A stretch of 57,123 nt of DNA from Alphaproteobacteria bacterium (GCA_016869675.1 VGDP01000020.1:1-57123); one strand, 5' to 3'; shown: positions 35,820 through 44,403, counted from the stretch's first letter. Numbers and translations: made by a program. The notes: generated by a model not told the origin, from the letters alone.

Positions 35820-36830
35820 ATTCTTAAGTTTTTTTTGGTCAAGTTCGGCCTTTTGCTTCCATGTTTTATTGGCGTAACCTTGCTGACTTTTTCTATGGTG
35901 CGACTTTTGCCAGGCGACCCGATTGAGTCCATGCTCGGCGAACGGCGCATTGACCCTGCTTACCACGCGGCGATGTTGGAACGTCTAGGCCTCAATCGGC
36001 CGCTCTGGGAGCAATACGGTCTTTACCTTGGGCAGATCGCAAGGGCCGATTTCGGGAAATCTATTGTCACCAACGTACCAGTCATTGAAGAGTTTTTCGC
36101 CCGCTTTCCCGCGACCATCGAACTGTCTTTGAGTGCGATGTTGTTTGCTGTGGTCTTGGGCATACCGATCGGCATATTTGCCGCTCTACGACGGGGCCGG
36201 ATTGGCGATCATATGACGATTGGTGCTGCCATGATCGGCCAGTCGATGCCAATTTTCTGGTGGGGCCAGCTCTTGATCATGCTGGTTTCCATCAATCTGG
36301 GGTGGACCCCGGTTTCAGGTCGTATCTCGGCCGCTTTTTCCGTTCCCTCCGAAACCGGTTTCTTGCTGATCGACACGCTGCTTTCGGGCAAGAAGGGCGC
36401 CTTTGGTTCGGCGCTATCGCACCTTATCTTGCCGACCATTGTGCTGGGCACCATTCCTTTGGCGATCATAGCGCGTATGACGCGCTCGGCTGTGATTGAG
36501 GTTTTGAGCGAAGACTACATTCGCACGGCCAAGGCCAAGGGCCTTCGCCCTTTGCGCATTGTCGGCGTTCATGCTTTGCGAAATGCCTTGATACCAGTGG
36601 TCACCATTGTCGGCTTGCAGACTGGAACCTTGCTGGCTGGCGCGGTTTTGACTGAAACGATTTTCTCCTGGCCGGGCATTGGCAAGTGGATTGTCGGCTC
36701 GCTCGACAAGCGCGACTACCCGGTCATTCAAGGCGGCGTTCTGGTGATCGCCACCGTCGTGATGTGCGTCAATCTGCTGGTTGATCTGATTTACGGTTGG
36801 ATCAATCCGCGCATTAGACGCGCACGTTAG
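35820..36830 (+). CDS. dppB: Dipeptide ABC transporter permease, apparent ATT start
   Basis: The protein is colinear with E. coli DppB: FIGVTLLTFSMVRLLPGDPI, MPIFWWGQLLIMLVSINLGW, DYIRTAKAKGLRPLRIVGVH (EAA loop contacting the ATPases) and LLAGAVLTETIFSWPGIGKW. Six membrane helices are expected. Codon 1 of the E. coli alignment (MLQFILRR) falls on ATT at 35820 (ILKFFLVKFGLLLP), with GGAG ten bases before. The nearest conventional in-frame start is TTG 35835, which would remove part of the first helix. Either ATT is used as a rare start or ATG has mutated. It follows the attenuator after dppA. Confidence 0.88.
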   Translation: MLKFFLVKFGLLLPCFIGVTLLTFSMVRLLPGDPIESMLGERRIDPAYHAAMLERLGLNRPLWEQYGLYLGQIARADFGKSIVTNVPVIEEFFARFPATIELSLSAMLFAVVLGIPIGIFAALRRGRIGDHMTIGAAMIGQSMPIFWWGQLLIMLVSINLGWTPVSGRISAAFSVPSETGFLLIDTLLSGKKGAFGSALSHLILPTIVLGTIPLAIIARMTRSAVIEVLSEDYIRTAKAKGLRPLRIVGVHALRNALIPVVTIVGLQTGTLLAGAVLTETIFSWPGIGKWIVGSLDKRDYPVIQGGVLVIATVVMCVNLLVDLIYGWINPRIRRAR

Positions 36831-36840
36831 GATCGGCCCC

Positions 36841-37767
36841 ATGACAACGACAACTTCGATCGACAAAGACCAGGAAACCAAGAACGAGCCTCTGGCCATG
36901 GCGCCGCTGCCCCCGTGGCGTGAGTTCTGGCGCTATTTTCGCCAAAACAAGGGCGCACTGATTGGCCTCATCTACATTGTGGCTTTGGTGTTTGTGGCGA
37001 TCTTTGCCGATTTCGTCGCGCTCTTTTCGCCCGACGAGCAGTTCCGCGATGCTCTGCTAAAGCCTCCCTCATGGCTTGAAGGCTCTGACCCGCGCTTTTT
37101 GCTGGGAACCGATCCAGCTGGGCGTGACATCCTTTCGCGTCTGATCCATGGGGCGCGGGTCTCTTTGTTGATTGGCACCATCGTGGTGACGCTGTCGCTC
37201 ACCGTTGGTGTGATCTTGGGCCTGCTGGCCGGCTCAATGCGCGGCACAGTCGATTTCCTAATTATGCGCCTTATGGACGTGATATTGTCTGTGCCCAGCC
37301 TGCTTTTAGCTTTGGTGATTGTTGCGATCCTTGATAAGAGCCTGGTCAACGCGATGATCGCCATCGCCATTACATACATTCCTAACTACGCGCGCTTGGC
37401 ACGCTCATCAGTTCTGGCGGAATTGAGCAAGGACTATGTAACCGCCAGCCGTGTTTCAGGGGCCGGTTATCTGCGGTTGATGTTCAAGACGGTGCTGCCG
37501 AATTGCATGGGTCCCCTGATCGTGCTGGCGTCGCTGATCTTCTCTGGGGCCATTCTCGATGCGGCGGCCCTAGGCTTCTTGGGGTTGGGCGCGCAGGCGC
37601 CCACCGCCGAATGGGGCACCATGTTGGCCGATACCTTGCAGTACATCCGCCGCGCTCCCTGGGTGGTGACGACGCCGGGCGTGATGATCCTGATCACCGT
37701 TTTGGCCTTCAATCTGATGGGCGATGGGCTGCGCGATGCCCTCGACCCCAAGTTGAAGCGGAGCTGA
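36841..37767 (+). CDS. dppC: Dipeptide ABC transporter permease
   Basis: The 308-residue inner-membrane protein matches DppC. It has a cytoplasmic N-terminus with PPWREFWRYFRQNKGALIGL, LLGTDPAGRDILSRLIHGAR (OppC-type signature), DYVTASRVSGAGYLRLMFKT (EAA loop) and a C-terminal LAFNLMGDGLRDALDPKLKR. It forms the translocation pore with DppB. It starts ten bases after the dppB stop and is followed by dppD after four bases. Confidence 0.95.
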   Translation: MTTTTSIDKDQETKNEPLAMAPLPPWREFWRYFRQNKGALIGLIYIVALVFVAIFADFVALFSPDEQFRDALLKPPSWLEGSDPRFLLGTDPAGRDILSRLIHGARVSLLIGTIVVTLSLTVGVILGLLAGSMRGTVDFLIMRLMDVILSVPSLLLALVIVAILDKSLVNAMIAIAITYIPNYARLARSSVLAELSKDYVTASRVSGAGYLRLMFKTVLPNCMGPLIVLASLIFSGAILDAAALGFLGLGAQAPTAEWGTMLADTLQYIRRAPWVVTTPGVMILITVLAFNLMGDGLRDALDPKLKRS

Positions 37768-37771
37768 CCTC

Positions 37772-38770
37772 ATGGCGCTTCTTGAAATCCGCAATCTCTC
37801 TGTCGAATTCGCCACAGCGCACGGCCCCTTCCGTGCCGTTGACGGCATCGATCTGGATGTCGGCGCCAATGACGTGGTTGGCATCGTGGGCGAATCGGGC
37901 TCTGGCAAGTCGGTCACCATGCTGGCGCTGATGGGCCTCTTGCCCTGGACCGCCAAAGTCACCGCCGACCATATGACTTTCGATGGTAAGAACTTGCTGA
38001 CTTTAAAGCCAAGAGAACGCCGCCGGCTGGTGGGCAAGGACTTGGCGATGATCTTTCAAGAGCCGATGACCAGCCTTAATCCTTGCTTCACCGTCGGTTT
38101 CCAGATCATGGAATCGATCAAGACGCACTTGGGCGGCTCCAAGCGCGAACTGCGCCGCCGAGCTGCCGAGCTCTTCGATCTGGTCGGCATTCCCGATCCC
38201 GAGCGTCGTCTTGGCTCCTTTCCGCACCAAATGTCGGGCGGCATGAACCAGCGTGTGATGATCGCCATGTCGCTCGCCTGCAGCCCACGGCTTTTGATCG
38301 CCGACGAACCGACCACCGCGCTGGATGTGACCATCCAGGCGCAGATCCTGGATTTGCTTGTTTCTTTGCAGAAGAAAAACGGCATGGCGCTGATCCTCAT
38401 CACCCATTCCATGGGCGTGGTGGCCGAGGCGACCAAGCGCGTGGTGGTGATGTACGCCGGTCAGCAGGTCGAAGTTCGCGACGTCGAGCCGCTACTTGCC
38501 GAACCGCGCCATCCCTACGGCGCCGCGCTTCTCAGTGCCTTGCCGGAGCGCAGCGCCGGTGCCAAGCGTCTGCCAACCATTCAAGGTGTGGTGCCTGGCG
38601 TGCTGGATCGCCCCAAAGGCTGTCTCTTCTCGCCGCGCTGCGCTTTTGCCGATGCGCGCTGCAAGGCCGAGCGCCCGCCGCTGGCGGACGATGATGGCGA
38701 GGGTCGCCTGCGTTGTTTCTATCCGCTGGCCGCCGATGGCAAGCCGGCCAAGATGAAGGAAAGCGCATAA
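37772..38770 (+). CDS. dppD: Dipeptide ABC transporter ATP-binding protein
   Basis: The 332-residue ATPase shows Walker A GIVGESGSGKSVTML, Q-loop AMIFQEPMTSLNPC, signature MSGGMNQRVMIAM, Walker B LLIADEPTTALDVTIQAQIL and a C-terminal oligopeptide-transporter domain with LFSPRCAFADARCKAERPPL; this Cys-rich tail resembles the Fe-S-binding extension described for Dpp/Opp ATPases. It pairs with DppF to drive import. Confidence 0.95.
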   Translation: MALLEIRNLSVEFATAHGPFRAVDGIDLDVGANDVVGIVGESGSGKSVTMLALMGLLPWTAKVTADHMTFDGKNLLTLKPRERRRLVGKDLAMIFQEPMTSLNPCFTVGFQIMESIKTHLGGSKRELRRRAAELFDLVGIPDPERRLGSFPHQMSGGMNQRVMIAMSLACSPRLLIADEPTTALDVTIQAQILDLLVSLQKKNGMALILITHSMGVVAEATKRVVVMYAGQQVEVRDVEPLLAEPRHPYGAALLSALPERSAGAKRLPTIQGVVPGVLDRPKGCLFSPRCAFADARCKAERPPLADDDGEGRLRCFYPLAADGKPAKMKESA

Positions 38771-38771
38771 G

Positions 38772-39764
38772 ATGAGCGGCGTCGTCCTCGAAGCAACCGA
38801 CCTTGCGCGCTTCTATCAGCTAAAGCGCGGCTTCATGCGAAAGCCGGCGACGGTGCGCGCCTTGGCCGGTGCCTCTTTCACCCTAAAGGCGGGCAAGACC
38901 CTGGCGGTGGTGGGCGAATCGGGTTGTGGCAAATCCACGCTCGCCCGCGCGGTAACGCTGATTGAAGAACCGACGTCGGGCAAGCTGATCATCGACGGCA
39001 AGGACACCAGCAGCGCGGCCAATCGCAAAGAACTGCGCGAAAAGGTGCAGATCGTTTTTCAGGATCCCTATGGCTCGCTCAATCCGCGCAAAAAAGTGCG
39101 CGACATCATCGGCGAGCCTTTGGCGATCAACCGGGATCATTCGGCTTCCGAGCGCGAAGGTCTGGTCAAGGAGATGATGGTCAAGGTCGGCCTTCGCCCC
39201 GAACACGTCACGCGCTACCCGCATATGTTTTCCGGCGGTCAGCGCCAACGCATCGCCATTGCCCGTGCTTTGATGCTGCGTCCGCAAGTGCTGGTGGCCG
39301 ACGAGCCGGTCTCCGCACTCGATCTTTCGGTGCAGGCCCAGGTGCTGAACCTGCTGATGGACCTGCAGGCCGAATTCGATTTGGCCTACCTTTTTATCTC
39401 GCACGACCTGTCGGTGGTGCAGCACATCGCCGACGAACTGATGGTGATGTATCTGGGCAGGCCGGTGGAGCAAGGAGCCAAGGGCCGCATCTTCCAGACG
39501 CCGCGCCACCCTTACACGCGCGCGCTGCTCTCTGCCACGCCCGTCGCCGATCCGGCTAAGCGCCGCCAGCGCATTCCCTTGACCGGCGAGCTGCCGTCGC
39601 CCTTGAACCCGCCATCGGGCTGCGCCTTTCACCGTCGCTGTCCTTTTGCTATCGAACAGTGCCGGCAAGACCGGCCGGAACTGCGCTCGGTCGACAGCCG
39701 CTTGGTAGCCTGCCACCGCGCGGAAGAAGATTTGCCGGCGCCGAGTGCGGCGGCTGCGGCCTAA
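38772..39764 (+). CDS. dppF: Dipeptide ABC transporter ATP-binding protein
   Basis: The 330-residue second ATPase has Walker A LAVVGESGCGKSTLARAV, Q-loop QIVFQDPYGSLNPRKKVRD, signature FSGGQRQRIAIARALML, Walker B VLVADEPVSALDLSVQAQVL and the C-terminal FHRRCPFAIEQCRQDRPELR. It starts one base after the dppD stop. The lower-G+C block ends at its stop codon (39762-39764); the very next bases belong to an unrelated TPR-like fragment. Confidence 0.95.
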   Translation: MSGVVLEATDLARFYQLKRGFMRKPATVRALAGASFTLKAGKTLAVVGESGCGKSTLARAVTLIEEPTSGKLIIDGKDTSSAANRKELREKVQIVFQDPYGSLNPRKKVRDIIGEPLAINRDHSASEREGLVKEMMVKVGLRPEHVTRYPHMFSGGQRQRIAIARALMLRPQVLVADEPVSALDLSVQAQVLNLLMDLQAEFDLAYLFISHDLSVVQHIADELMVMYLGRPVEQGAKGRIFQTPRHPYTRALLSATPVADPAKRRQRIPLTGELPSPLNPPSGCAFHRRCPFAIEQCRQDRPELRSVDSRLVACHRAEEDLPAPSAAAAA

Positions 39765-39765
39765 A

Positions 39766-39870
39766 GCGCGGCGGTGCTCGACACGCTGGGCTGGATCCTG
39801 GCTGGCGCCAAGCAGACGGACCACGCGCTTGACGTTCTCGGCAAGGCGGCGTCCCTGGCGCCCGATCAGG
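39766..39870 (+). pseudogene. C-terminal TPR-protein fragment
   Basis: One frame directly after dppF reads AAVLDTLGWILAGAKQTDHA then LDVLGKAASLAPDQ, a good TPR unit of the kind (LDTLGWIL...A..LL.KA..LAPD) at the end of large TPR proteins. There is no start codon or upstream gene body. It is about 35 residues long and ends where the antisense chrR remnant begins. Confidence 0.45.
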
Positions 39871-40244
39871 TCGGCGCGGTCGATGCCGCGCGCGATGCGC
39901 CGCCAGCCTGCTGCCGCGAGGCCGCCCGGCGCGTAGCGCAGCAACGGCCGGGGCAGGCCGAACCACCGCGGTACGTCGGCCGGCGGCTCCGGGGCACGGG
40001 CGCCAGGGCGCGGGGCCCGCGCGACCGGTGCCTCGACCACGGCGATCGCGCCCACGATGGCCTCGGCGTCGCGCACCGCCGCCCGGCAGAGCGGGCAGAT
40101 CGTCAGGTGGCTCGCGACCACCAGGTCCATGGCTTCGGGCGCCGTGCCGATGGCGTGCGCCCACAGCCACTCCTCGCCGGGGTGATGGTGCGGTTCGGTC
40201 TGGGGTGGCGTCACGGCGGGCCTGAAGTTGCGCGGGCTAACCAT
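39867..40244 (-). pseudogene. ChrR-type anti-sigma factor, C-terminally truncated
   Basis: The minus-strand frame from ATG 40242-40244 encodes a ChrR-like zinc-binding anti-sigma domain: HHHPGEEWLWAHAIGTAPEA, then LVVASHLTICPLC (His46, Cys50, Cys53 with an N-terminal His). A linker and the beginning of the cupin domain (LPRPLLRYAPGGLAAAGWRR) follow. Similarity stops near residue 126 (IDRADL), where the sequence becomes the antisense of the TPR fragment. The cupin domain is lost, and no ECF sigma gene lies upstream in the window. Intact ChrR proteins hold an ECF sigma factor inactive until singlet-oxygen or similar stress. Confidence 0.65.
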
Positions 40245-40336
40245 AGCAGCCTATACGAGCCGTGGAGCAGCGCGGATCACCGTCGCGCGGAACCCGGCCG
40301 TCAAGGCCGGACGTTCCTGACCGGGTAGGTTGCGCC

Positions 40337-40510
40337 ATGAACCGGCCACGCAAGCCGCCGACGCCCGCGCCGAAACCGGCCAAGCCAGAGCCGGAACCCC
40401 GGCGACGTCAGGAATCGGGCGAAGGGACGGACGATGCGGGCGACGACCCGGCCGCCAGCAAGTGGGGCATGGTGGCGCGCCAAAGGACGGGCCAGGACCA
40501 TGGGTCCTAG
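40337..40510 (+). CDS. Small Pro/Arg-rich protein of unknown function, 57 aa
   Basis: The frame from ATG 40337 reads MNRPRKPPTPAPKPAKPEPE and ends in SKWGMVARQRTGQDHGS. It is highly charged and probably disordered, with no cysteines or hydrophobic segment. It lies 21 bases before the PfkB-type kinase gene on the same strand. A Shine-Dalgarno-like GGTAGG precedes it. It could be a genuine small protein or chance open frame in high-G+C DNA. Confidence 0.4.
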   Translation: MNRPRKPPTPAPKPAKPEPEPRRRQESGEGTDDAGDDPAASKWGMVARQRTGQDHGS

Positions 40511-40531
40511 GGTCCGGGACGGAGCGGCGTC

Positions 40532-41644
40532 GTGAGATCGCTGGTCATCGGCAGCGCCATGGTCGACACCATCGCGATCGTCGAGAGTGATCGGGTCGAG
40601 CGCGTGACCATGAGCAACGCCGAGACCTCGTTCCTGTTGCTCGAGGAGGGGCGCAAGACCGAGGCGTCCGAGATCTCGACCCATTGCGGCGGCGGCGCGC
40701 TCAACGTGGCGGTGACGCAGGCGCGCCTCGGCCTCGACGTTTCGGCGCTGGTCCGGCTCGGGCGCGACGGGCGGGGCGCGGCGGTGCTCGCGCGCATGGC
40801 GGACGAGCGGATCGATCCGCGCTGGGTCGTGCGCGACGCGACCGTGCCCACGGGCGCCGCGGTCCATATCGCGTCCCACGAGCGCAACGCCGCGATCTTC
40901 ACGTTCCGCGGCGCGAACACCCTGCTGCGCCCCGAGGAACTGCCCGACGCCGCGTTCGCGGTCGACCTGGTGGTCGTTGCGCCGCTCAGCAACCAGTCGG
41001 CCGACTGCTTCCCGACCATCGTCGCCAAGGCCAAGACCAGTGGCGCGCGCGTCGTGGCGAACCCTGGCGTGCGCCAGCTTTCGGCGCGGCGGGGGGCGTT
41101 CCACGATTGCCTCGCGCGGATCGACGTGCTCAGCGTCAACCGTTCCGAGGCCGACGCCATGGTCCCGGGCCTGGTCGCGCGCTTCGGCGAAGGCGGGCCG
41201 ACCCTGCCGCTGGCACCCGACGAACCGCCGCCGGCCCTGGCCGCGCGCGGCCTGCGCAGCGGCGGCTTCGAGATGAGCCTGCCGTCGTTCTACGGTGCGC
41301 TGCTCAGCCTGGGCGTCGGCGCGGTGATGGTCACCGACGGCGCCGGCGGCGCGTTCGCCGGGGCGGACGGGCGCCTGGTCCACTGCCCGGCGCTGGCGAC
41401 CGAAATCGCCGGCACGGCCGGGGCGGGCGATGCGTTCATCGCCACCTTCGCCGCCTACCACGCGCAGGGGCGCGGCGTCGAGGCGGCGATCCGCGCCGCC
41501 ACCATCAACGCGGCCTCGGTCATGGGCCACGTGGACACGCAGACGGGCCTGCTGACGGCGGCGGCGCTGGAGGCACGCCTGCCGGATGCGGCCAAGACGC
41601 TGCCGCTGCGCGCCTGGCCCATCGGCGCGGGAGGAACGCCATGA
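40532..41644 (+). CDS. PfkB-family carbohydrate kinase
   Basis: The 370-residue ribokinase-like protein starts at GTG 40532. It has the sugar-binding THCGGGALNVAVTQARLGLD, VLSVNRSEADAM, VMVTDGAGGAFAG and the C-terminal anion-hole/catalytic motif EIAGTAGAGDAFIATFAAYH (GAGDAF). An insert around residues 215-245 before FEMSLPSFYGALLSL is longer than usual. It phosphorylates a sugar or nucleoside in the cytoplasm. It overlaps the following aldolase by four bases (ATGA), so kinase and aldolase probably act in sequence on the same sugar. Confidence 0.88.
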   Translation: MRSLVIGSAMVDTIAIVESDRVERVTMSNAETSFLLLEEGRKTEASEISTHCGGGALNVAVTQARLGLDVSALVRLGRDGRGAAVLARMADERIDPRWVVRDATVPTGAAVHIASHERNAAIFTFRGANTLLRPEELPDAAFAVDLVVVAPLSNQSADCFPTIVAKAKTSGARVVANPGVRQLSARRGAFHDCLARIDVLSVNRSEADAMVPGLVARFGEGGPTLPLAPDEPPPALAARGLRSGGFEMSLPSFYGALLSLGVGAVMVTDGAGGAFAGADGRLVHCPALATEIAGTAGAGDAFIATFAAYHAQGRGVEAAIRAATINAASVMGHVDTQTGLLTAAALEARLPDAAKTLPLRAWPIGAGGTP

Positions 41645-42564
41645 AGATGACGCGGCGCGTACGAGCGATCCTGGACTGGTACGAAGGCGACACGCCGGGG
41701 ACGAAGGCGAACCTCGCGCGCCTCCTGATGCACGGGCGGCTCGCCGGCACCGGGCGTCTGGTCGTGCTGCCAGTCGACCAGGGCGTGGAGCACGGGCCGG
41801 CACGCGCCTTCGCCGCCAACCCCGACGCCTACGACCCGCACTGGCACTTCCGCCTAGCCGTCGACGCGGGCGTCTCGGCCTACGCCTCGGTGCTCGGCAT
41901 GCTTGAGCAGGGCGCCGACACGTTCGCCGGCCAGGTTCCCTTGATCCTCAAGGTCAACAGCGCCAACAGCCTGCAGCAGGCCAAGGCGGTCGCCGACCAG
42001 GCGGTGCACGGCTCGGTCGACGACGCGCTGCGGCTGGGCTGCTCGGCCATCGGTTTCACGATCTACCCCGGCTCCGACGCGCAGTTCGCCATGATGGAGG
42101 AGCTGCGCGCCCTGACCGCCGAGGCGAAGGCGCGCGGTCTCGCCGTGGTGGTCTGGTCGTACCCGCGCGGTGGTGGCCTGAGCAAGGCGGGCGAGACGGC
42201 GATCGACGTGGTGACCTACGGCGCGCACCTGGCGGCGGCGCTGGGCGCGCACATCGTCAAGGTCAAGCCGCCGACCGAGCATGTCGAGCAGCTCGAGGCG
42301 CGCAAGGCCTACCAGGCCATCGATATCGCGACGCTGGCCGCGCGCGTGGCCCACGTCAAGCAGGCGACCTTCGCCGGCAAGCGCCTCGTCCTGTTCTCGG
42401 GCGGCGAGGCGAAGGACGAGACGACGCTGCTGGCCGAGATCCGCGCCATCGCCGCCGGCGGCGCCGACGGCTCGATCATGGGCCGCAACGTCTTCCAGCG
42501 CCCGCGCGGCCAAGCCCTCGGCATCCTCGACGCCGCGATGAAGATCTACGCCGGCAAGGCGTAG
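41641..42564 (+). CDS. fbaB: Class I fructose-bisphosphate aldolase (FbaB/DhnA family)
   Basis: The 307-residue protein shows RLVVLPVDQGVEHGPARAFA (DhnA-type start of the barrel), PLILKVNSANSL, IGFTIYPGSDAQFAMMEELR, AHIVKVKPPTEHV with the likely Schiff-base Lys, and LVLFSGGEAKDETTLLAEIR. Class I FbaB enzymes cleave fructose 1,6-bisphosphate or related ketose phosphates without metal. Coupled to the upstream kinase gene, it could serve glycolysis/gluconeogenesis or a special ketose. It is convergent with the MttB-like gene. Confidence 0.9.
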   Translation: MKMTRRVRAILDWYEGDTPGTKANLARLLMHGRLAGTGRLVVLPVDQGVEHGPARAFAANPDAYDPHWHFRLAVDAGVSAYASVLGMLEQGADTFAGQVPLILKVNSANSLQQAKAVADQAVHGSVDDALRLGCSAIGFTIYPGSDAQFAMMEELRALTAEAKARGLAVVVWSYPRGGGLSKAGETAIDVVTYGAHLAAALGAHIVKVKPPTEHVEQLEARKAYQAIDIATLAARVAHVKQATFAGKRLVLFSGGEAKDETTLLAEIRAIAAGGADGSIMGRNVFQRPRGQALGILDAAMKIYAGKA

Positions 42565-42570
42565 ATCCGA

Positions 42571-44133
42571 TCAGGCGAACGCGTCGGGGAAGCTGGCCTT
42601 CTTCTCGGCCATGTAGCCGAGCAGGGCCTCGTCCTTGGCCGGGTCGATGGGCGGCGCCTCGTAATCCGCCAGCATCTGCTTCCAGATCTTGTTGGCGCGC
42701 TGGGCCGCGTCCTGCGCGCCCTCGGCCTCCCACTGCTCGAACGAATTGTTGTCGGCGATGGTCGAGCGGTAGAACGCGGTCAGGAAGTTGCGCTGGGTGT
42801 GCTCGCAGCCCAGGTAGTGCTTGCCCGGCCCGACCTCGCGAATCGCGTCCATGGCCTGGCCGTTCGCGGTCAGGTCGACGCCCTCGGCCAGCCGCTGCAT
42901 CATGGCGCACTGGTCGATGTCCATGACAAACTTCTCGTAGCCCGAGGCGAGGCCGCCTTCGAGCCAGCCGGCCGCGTGGAGCACGAAGTTGACGCCGCCC
43001 AGCAGCGTCGGCAGCAGGGTCTGCGCGCTTTCGTACGCGGCCTGGGCGTCGGCGATCTTGGACCCGCACAGCGAGCCGCCCGAGCGGAACGGCACTCCCA
43101 GCCGGCGCGCGAGCTGCGCGGCGGCCAGCAGCACCAGCGTCGGTTCGGGCGTGCCGAAGGTCGGCGCGCCCGACTGCATCGAGATCGACGAGGCGAACGT
43201 GCCGAAAACCACCGGCGCGCCGGGCCGGCAGAGCTGGGCGAACGCCATGCCCGACATCGCCTCGGCCAGGAGCTGGGCGAGCGTGCCGGCGACCGTCACC
43301 GGGCTCATGGCGCCCGACAGGATGAACGGCGAGATCACCGCGCCCTGGTTCGCCTCGGCGTAGGTGCGGAGCGCGCCCAGCATGGTGGCGTCCCACATCA
43401 TGGGCGAGTTGGCGTTGATCAGGTTGATCACCACGCAGTGGCGGTCGACGAAGTCCGCGCCGAACAGCAGGCGGCACATCGCCACGGTGTCGGCCGCGCG
43501 CAACGGGTGGGTGACCGAGCCCATGAACGGCTTGTCGCTGTAGCGCATGTGCGCGTAGACCATGTCGTAGTGCCGCTTGTTGACCGGCAGGTCGACAGGC
43601 TCGCACACGGTGCCGCCCGAATGGTGCATCGAGGGCGCCAGGTACGCCATGCGTACGAAGTTGCGGAAATCCTCGATGGTGGCGTAGCGCCGGCCGTCGT
43701 CCAGGTTGCGGATAAAGGGCGGGCCGTACACGGGCGCGAACACCGTCTGGTCGCCGCCGATGGTGACGTTGCGTTCGGGGTTGCGCGCGTGCTGCACGAA
43801 GGTGCGCGGCGCCTTGGCGATCAGGCTGCGGCACAGGCCCCTGGGGAAGTGCACGCGGCTGTCGCGCACGTCGGCGCCGGCCGCCTTCCACTTGACCAGG
43901 GCGTCCTCGTCGCCGCGGAACTCGATGCCGATCTCCTCCAGGATCGTCTCGGCGTTCGCCTCAATGATCGACAGGCCCTCGTCGTTCAGCACCTCGGTGA
44001 CAGGGAAACGCCGCACGATGGCGGGAAAGAAGGTCAGCGGCCGTGCCTCGCGCCGGGCGCGCCGGGCGCCGCTGCCGCCACGGTCGCGCTTGCGTCCGCC
44101 CTCGGTCTGGTCTGCTGCTGCTTGGTCTGTCAT
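42571..44133 (-). CDS. Trimethylamine methyltransferase (MttB) homologue without pyrrolysine
   Basis: The 520-residue protein belongs to the MttB family: VLNDEGLSIIEANAETILEE, YATIEDFRNFVRMAYLAPSM, ISPFILSGAMSPVTVAGTLA, GTFASSISMQSGAPTFGTPE and YLGCEHTQRNFLTAFYRSTI. The frame is continuous with no in-frame TAG, so it is a non-pyrrolysine member; characterised ones demethylate glycine betaine, proline betaine or carnitine and hand the methyl group to a corrinoid protein. No corrinoid protein gene is seen here. Flavoenzymes for methylated amines follow at 44754-55136, supporting a role in quaternary-amine use. The first 30 residues are charged and probably disordered. Confidence 0.9.
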   Translation of the reverse strand: MTDQAAADQTEGGRKRDRGGSGARRARREARPLTFFPAIVRRFPVTEVLNDEGLSIIEANAETILEEIGIEFRGDEDALVKWKAAGADVRDSRVHFPRGLCRSLIAKAPRTFVQHARNPERNVTIGGDQTVFAPVYGPPFIRNLDDGRRYATIEDFRNFVRMAYLAPSMHHSGGTVCEPVDLPVNKRHYDMVYAHMRYSDKPFMGSVTHPLRAADTVAMCRLLFGADFVDRHCVVINLINANSPMMWDATMLGALRTYAEANQGAVISPFILSGAMSPVTVAGTLAQLLAEAMSGMAFAQLCRPGAPVVFGTFASSISMQSGAPTFGTPEPTLVLLAAAQLARRLGVPFRSGGSLCGSKIADAQAAYESAQTLLPTLLGGVNFVLHAAGWLEGGLASGYEKFVMDIDQCAMMQRLAEGVDLTANGQAMDAIREVGPGKHYLGCEHTQRNFLTAFYRSTIADNNSFEQWEAEGAQDAAQRANKIWKQMLADYEAPPIDPAKDEALLGYMAEKKASFPDAFA

Positions 44134-44193
44134 TACGTCCTCGACATCATGCCGTTTGACCGGAGGGCACGGAACCGTGCCGGCGTCATGGTT

Positions 44194-44403
44194 TCAATCT
44201 AGCTCACTCTCGTTCAGCCAGGCGATATTGAGCAAGTGCCGGAGGATCCCAATCTCCAGCGGCTGATTACCATGGACGGGAACCGAGATCCGCTCGACCC
44301 TGCCAAGCATTCCGTAGATCGGATGGTTGCCCTTAGTACGCAGCAGCCGCCATCCCCGACGTTCGAGCATCGCAGCAAGCTGCTTGCTCGAGACTTGTCT
44401 CAT
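44194..44403 (-). CDS. hicA: HicA-type mRNA interferase toxin
   Basis: The 69-residue protein reads VSSKQLAAMLERRGWRLLRT followed by KGNHPIYGM with the catalytic His of the HicA dsRBD-like fold, and VPVHGNQPLEIGILRHLL. HicA cleaves mRNA until neutralised by HicB. Here hicB is upstream, and the ATG of hicA overlaps its stop by four bases, a known HicBA order. Both genes look intact. The pair sits between the MttB homologue and the FAD oxidoreductase as an accessory module. Confidence 0.9.
   Translation of the reverse strand: MRQVSSKQLAAMLERRGWRLLRTKGNHPIYGMLGRVERISVPVHGNQPLEIGILRHLLNIAWLNESELD

Larger units (their letters stand above)
33961..39764 (+). other. Lower-G+C block holding the dppABCDF operon
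   Basis: Base composition changes at the right end of the IS remnant and again just after the dppF stop. A sample at 35881-35940 has 33 G+C of 60, against 40 of 60 at 47041-47100. Codon choice in the block uses TTG, TTT, GTT and ATT freely, unlike the flanks. The five genes are colinear with and very close in sequence to enterobacterial-type dppABCDF. Acquisition by transfer, or a join between different genomes in assembly, would both give this pattern. Confidence 0.65.

Noticed and set aside
42571-44133. Pyrrolysine in the MttB homologue
   Set aside because: The frame is continuous with no in-frame TAG. It is a member of the non-pyrrolysine branch.
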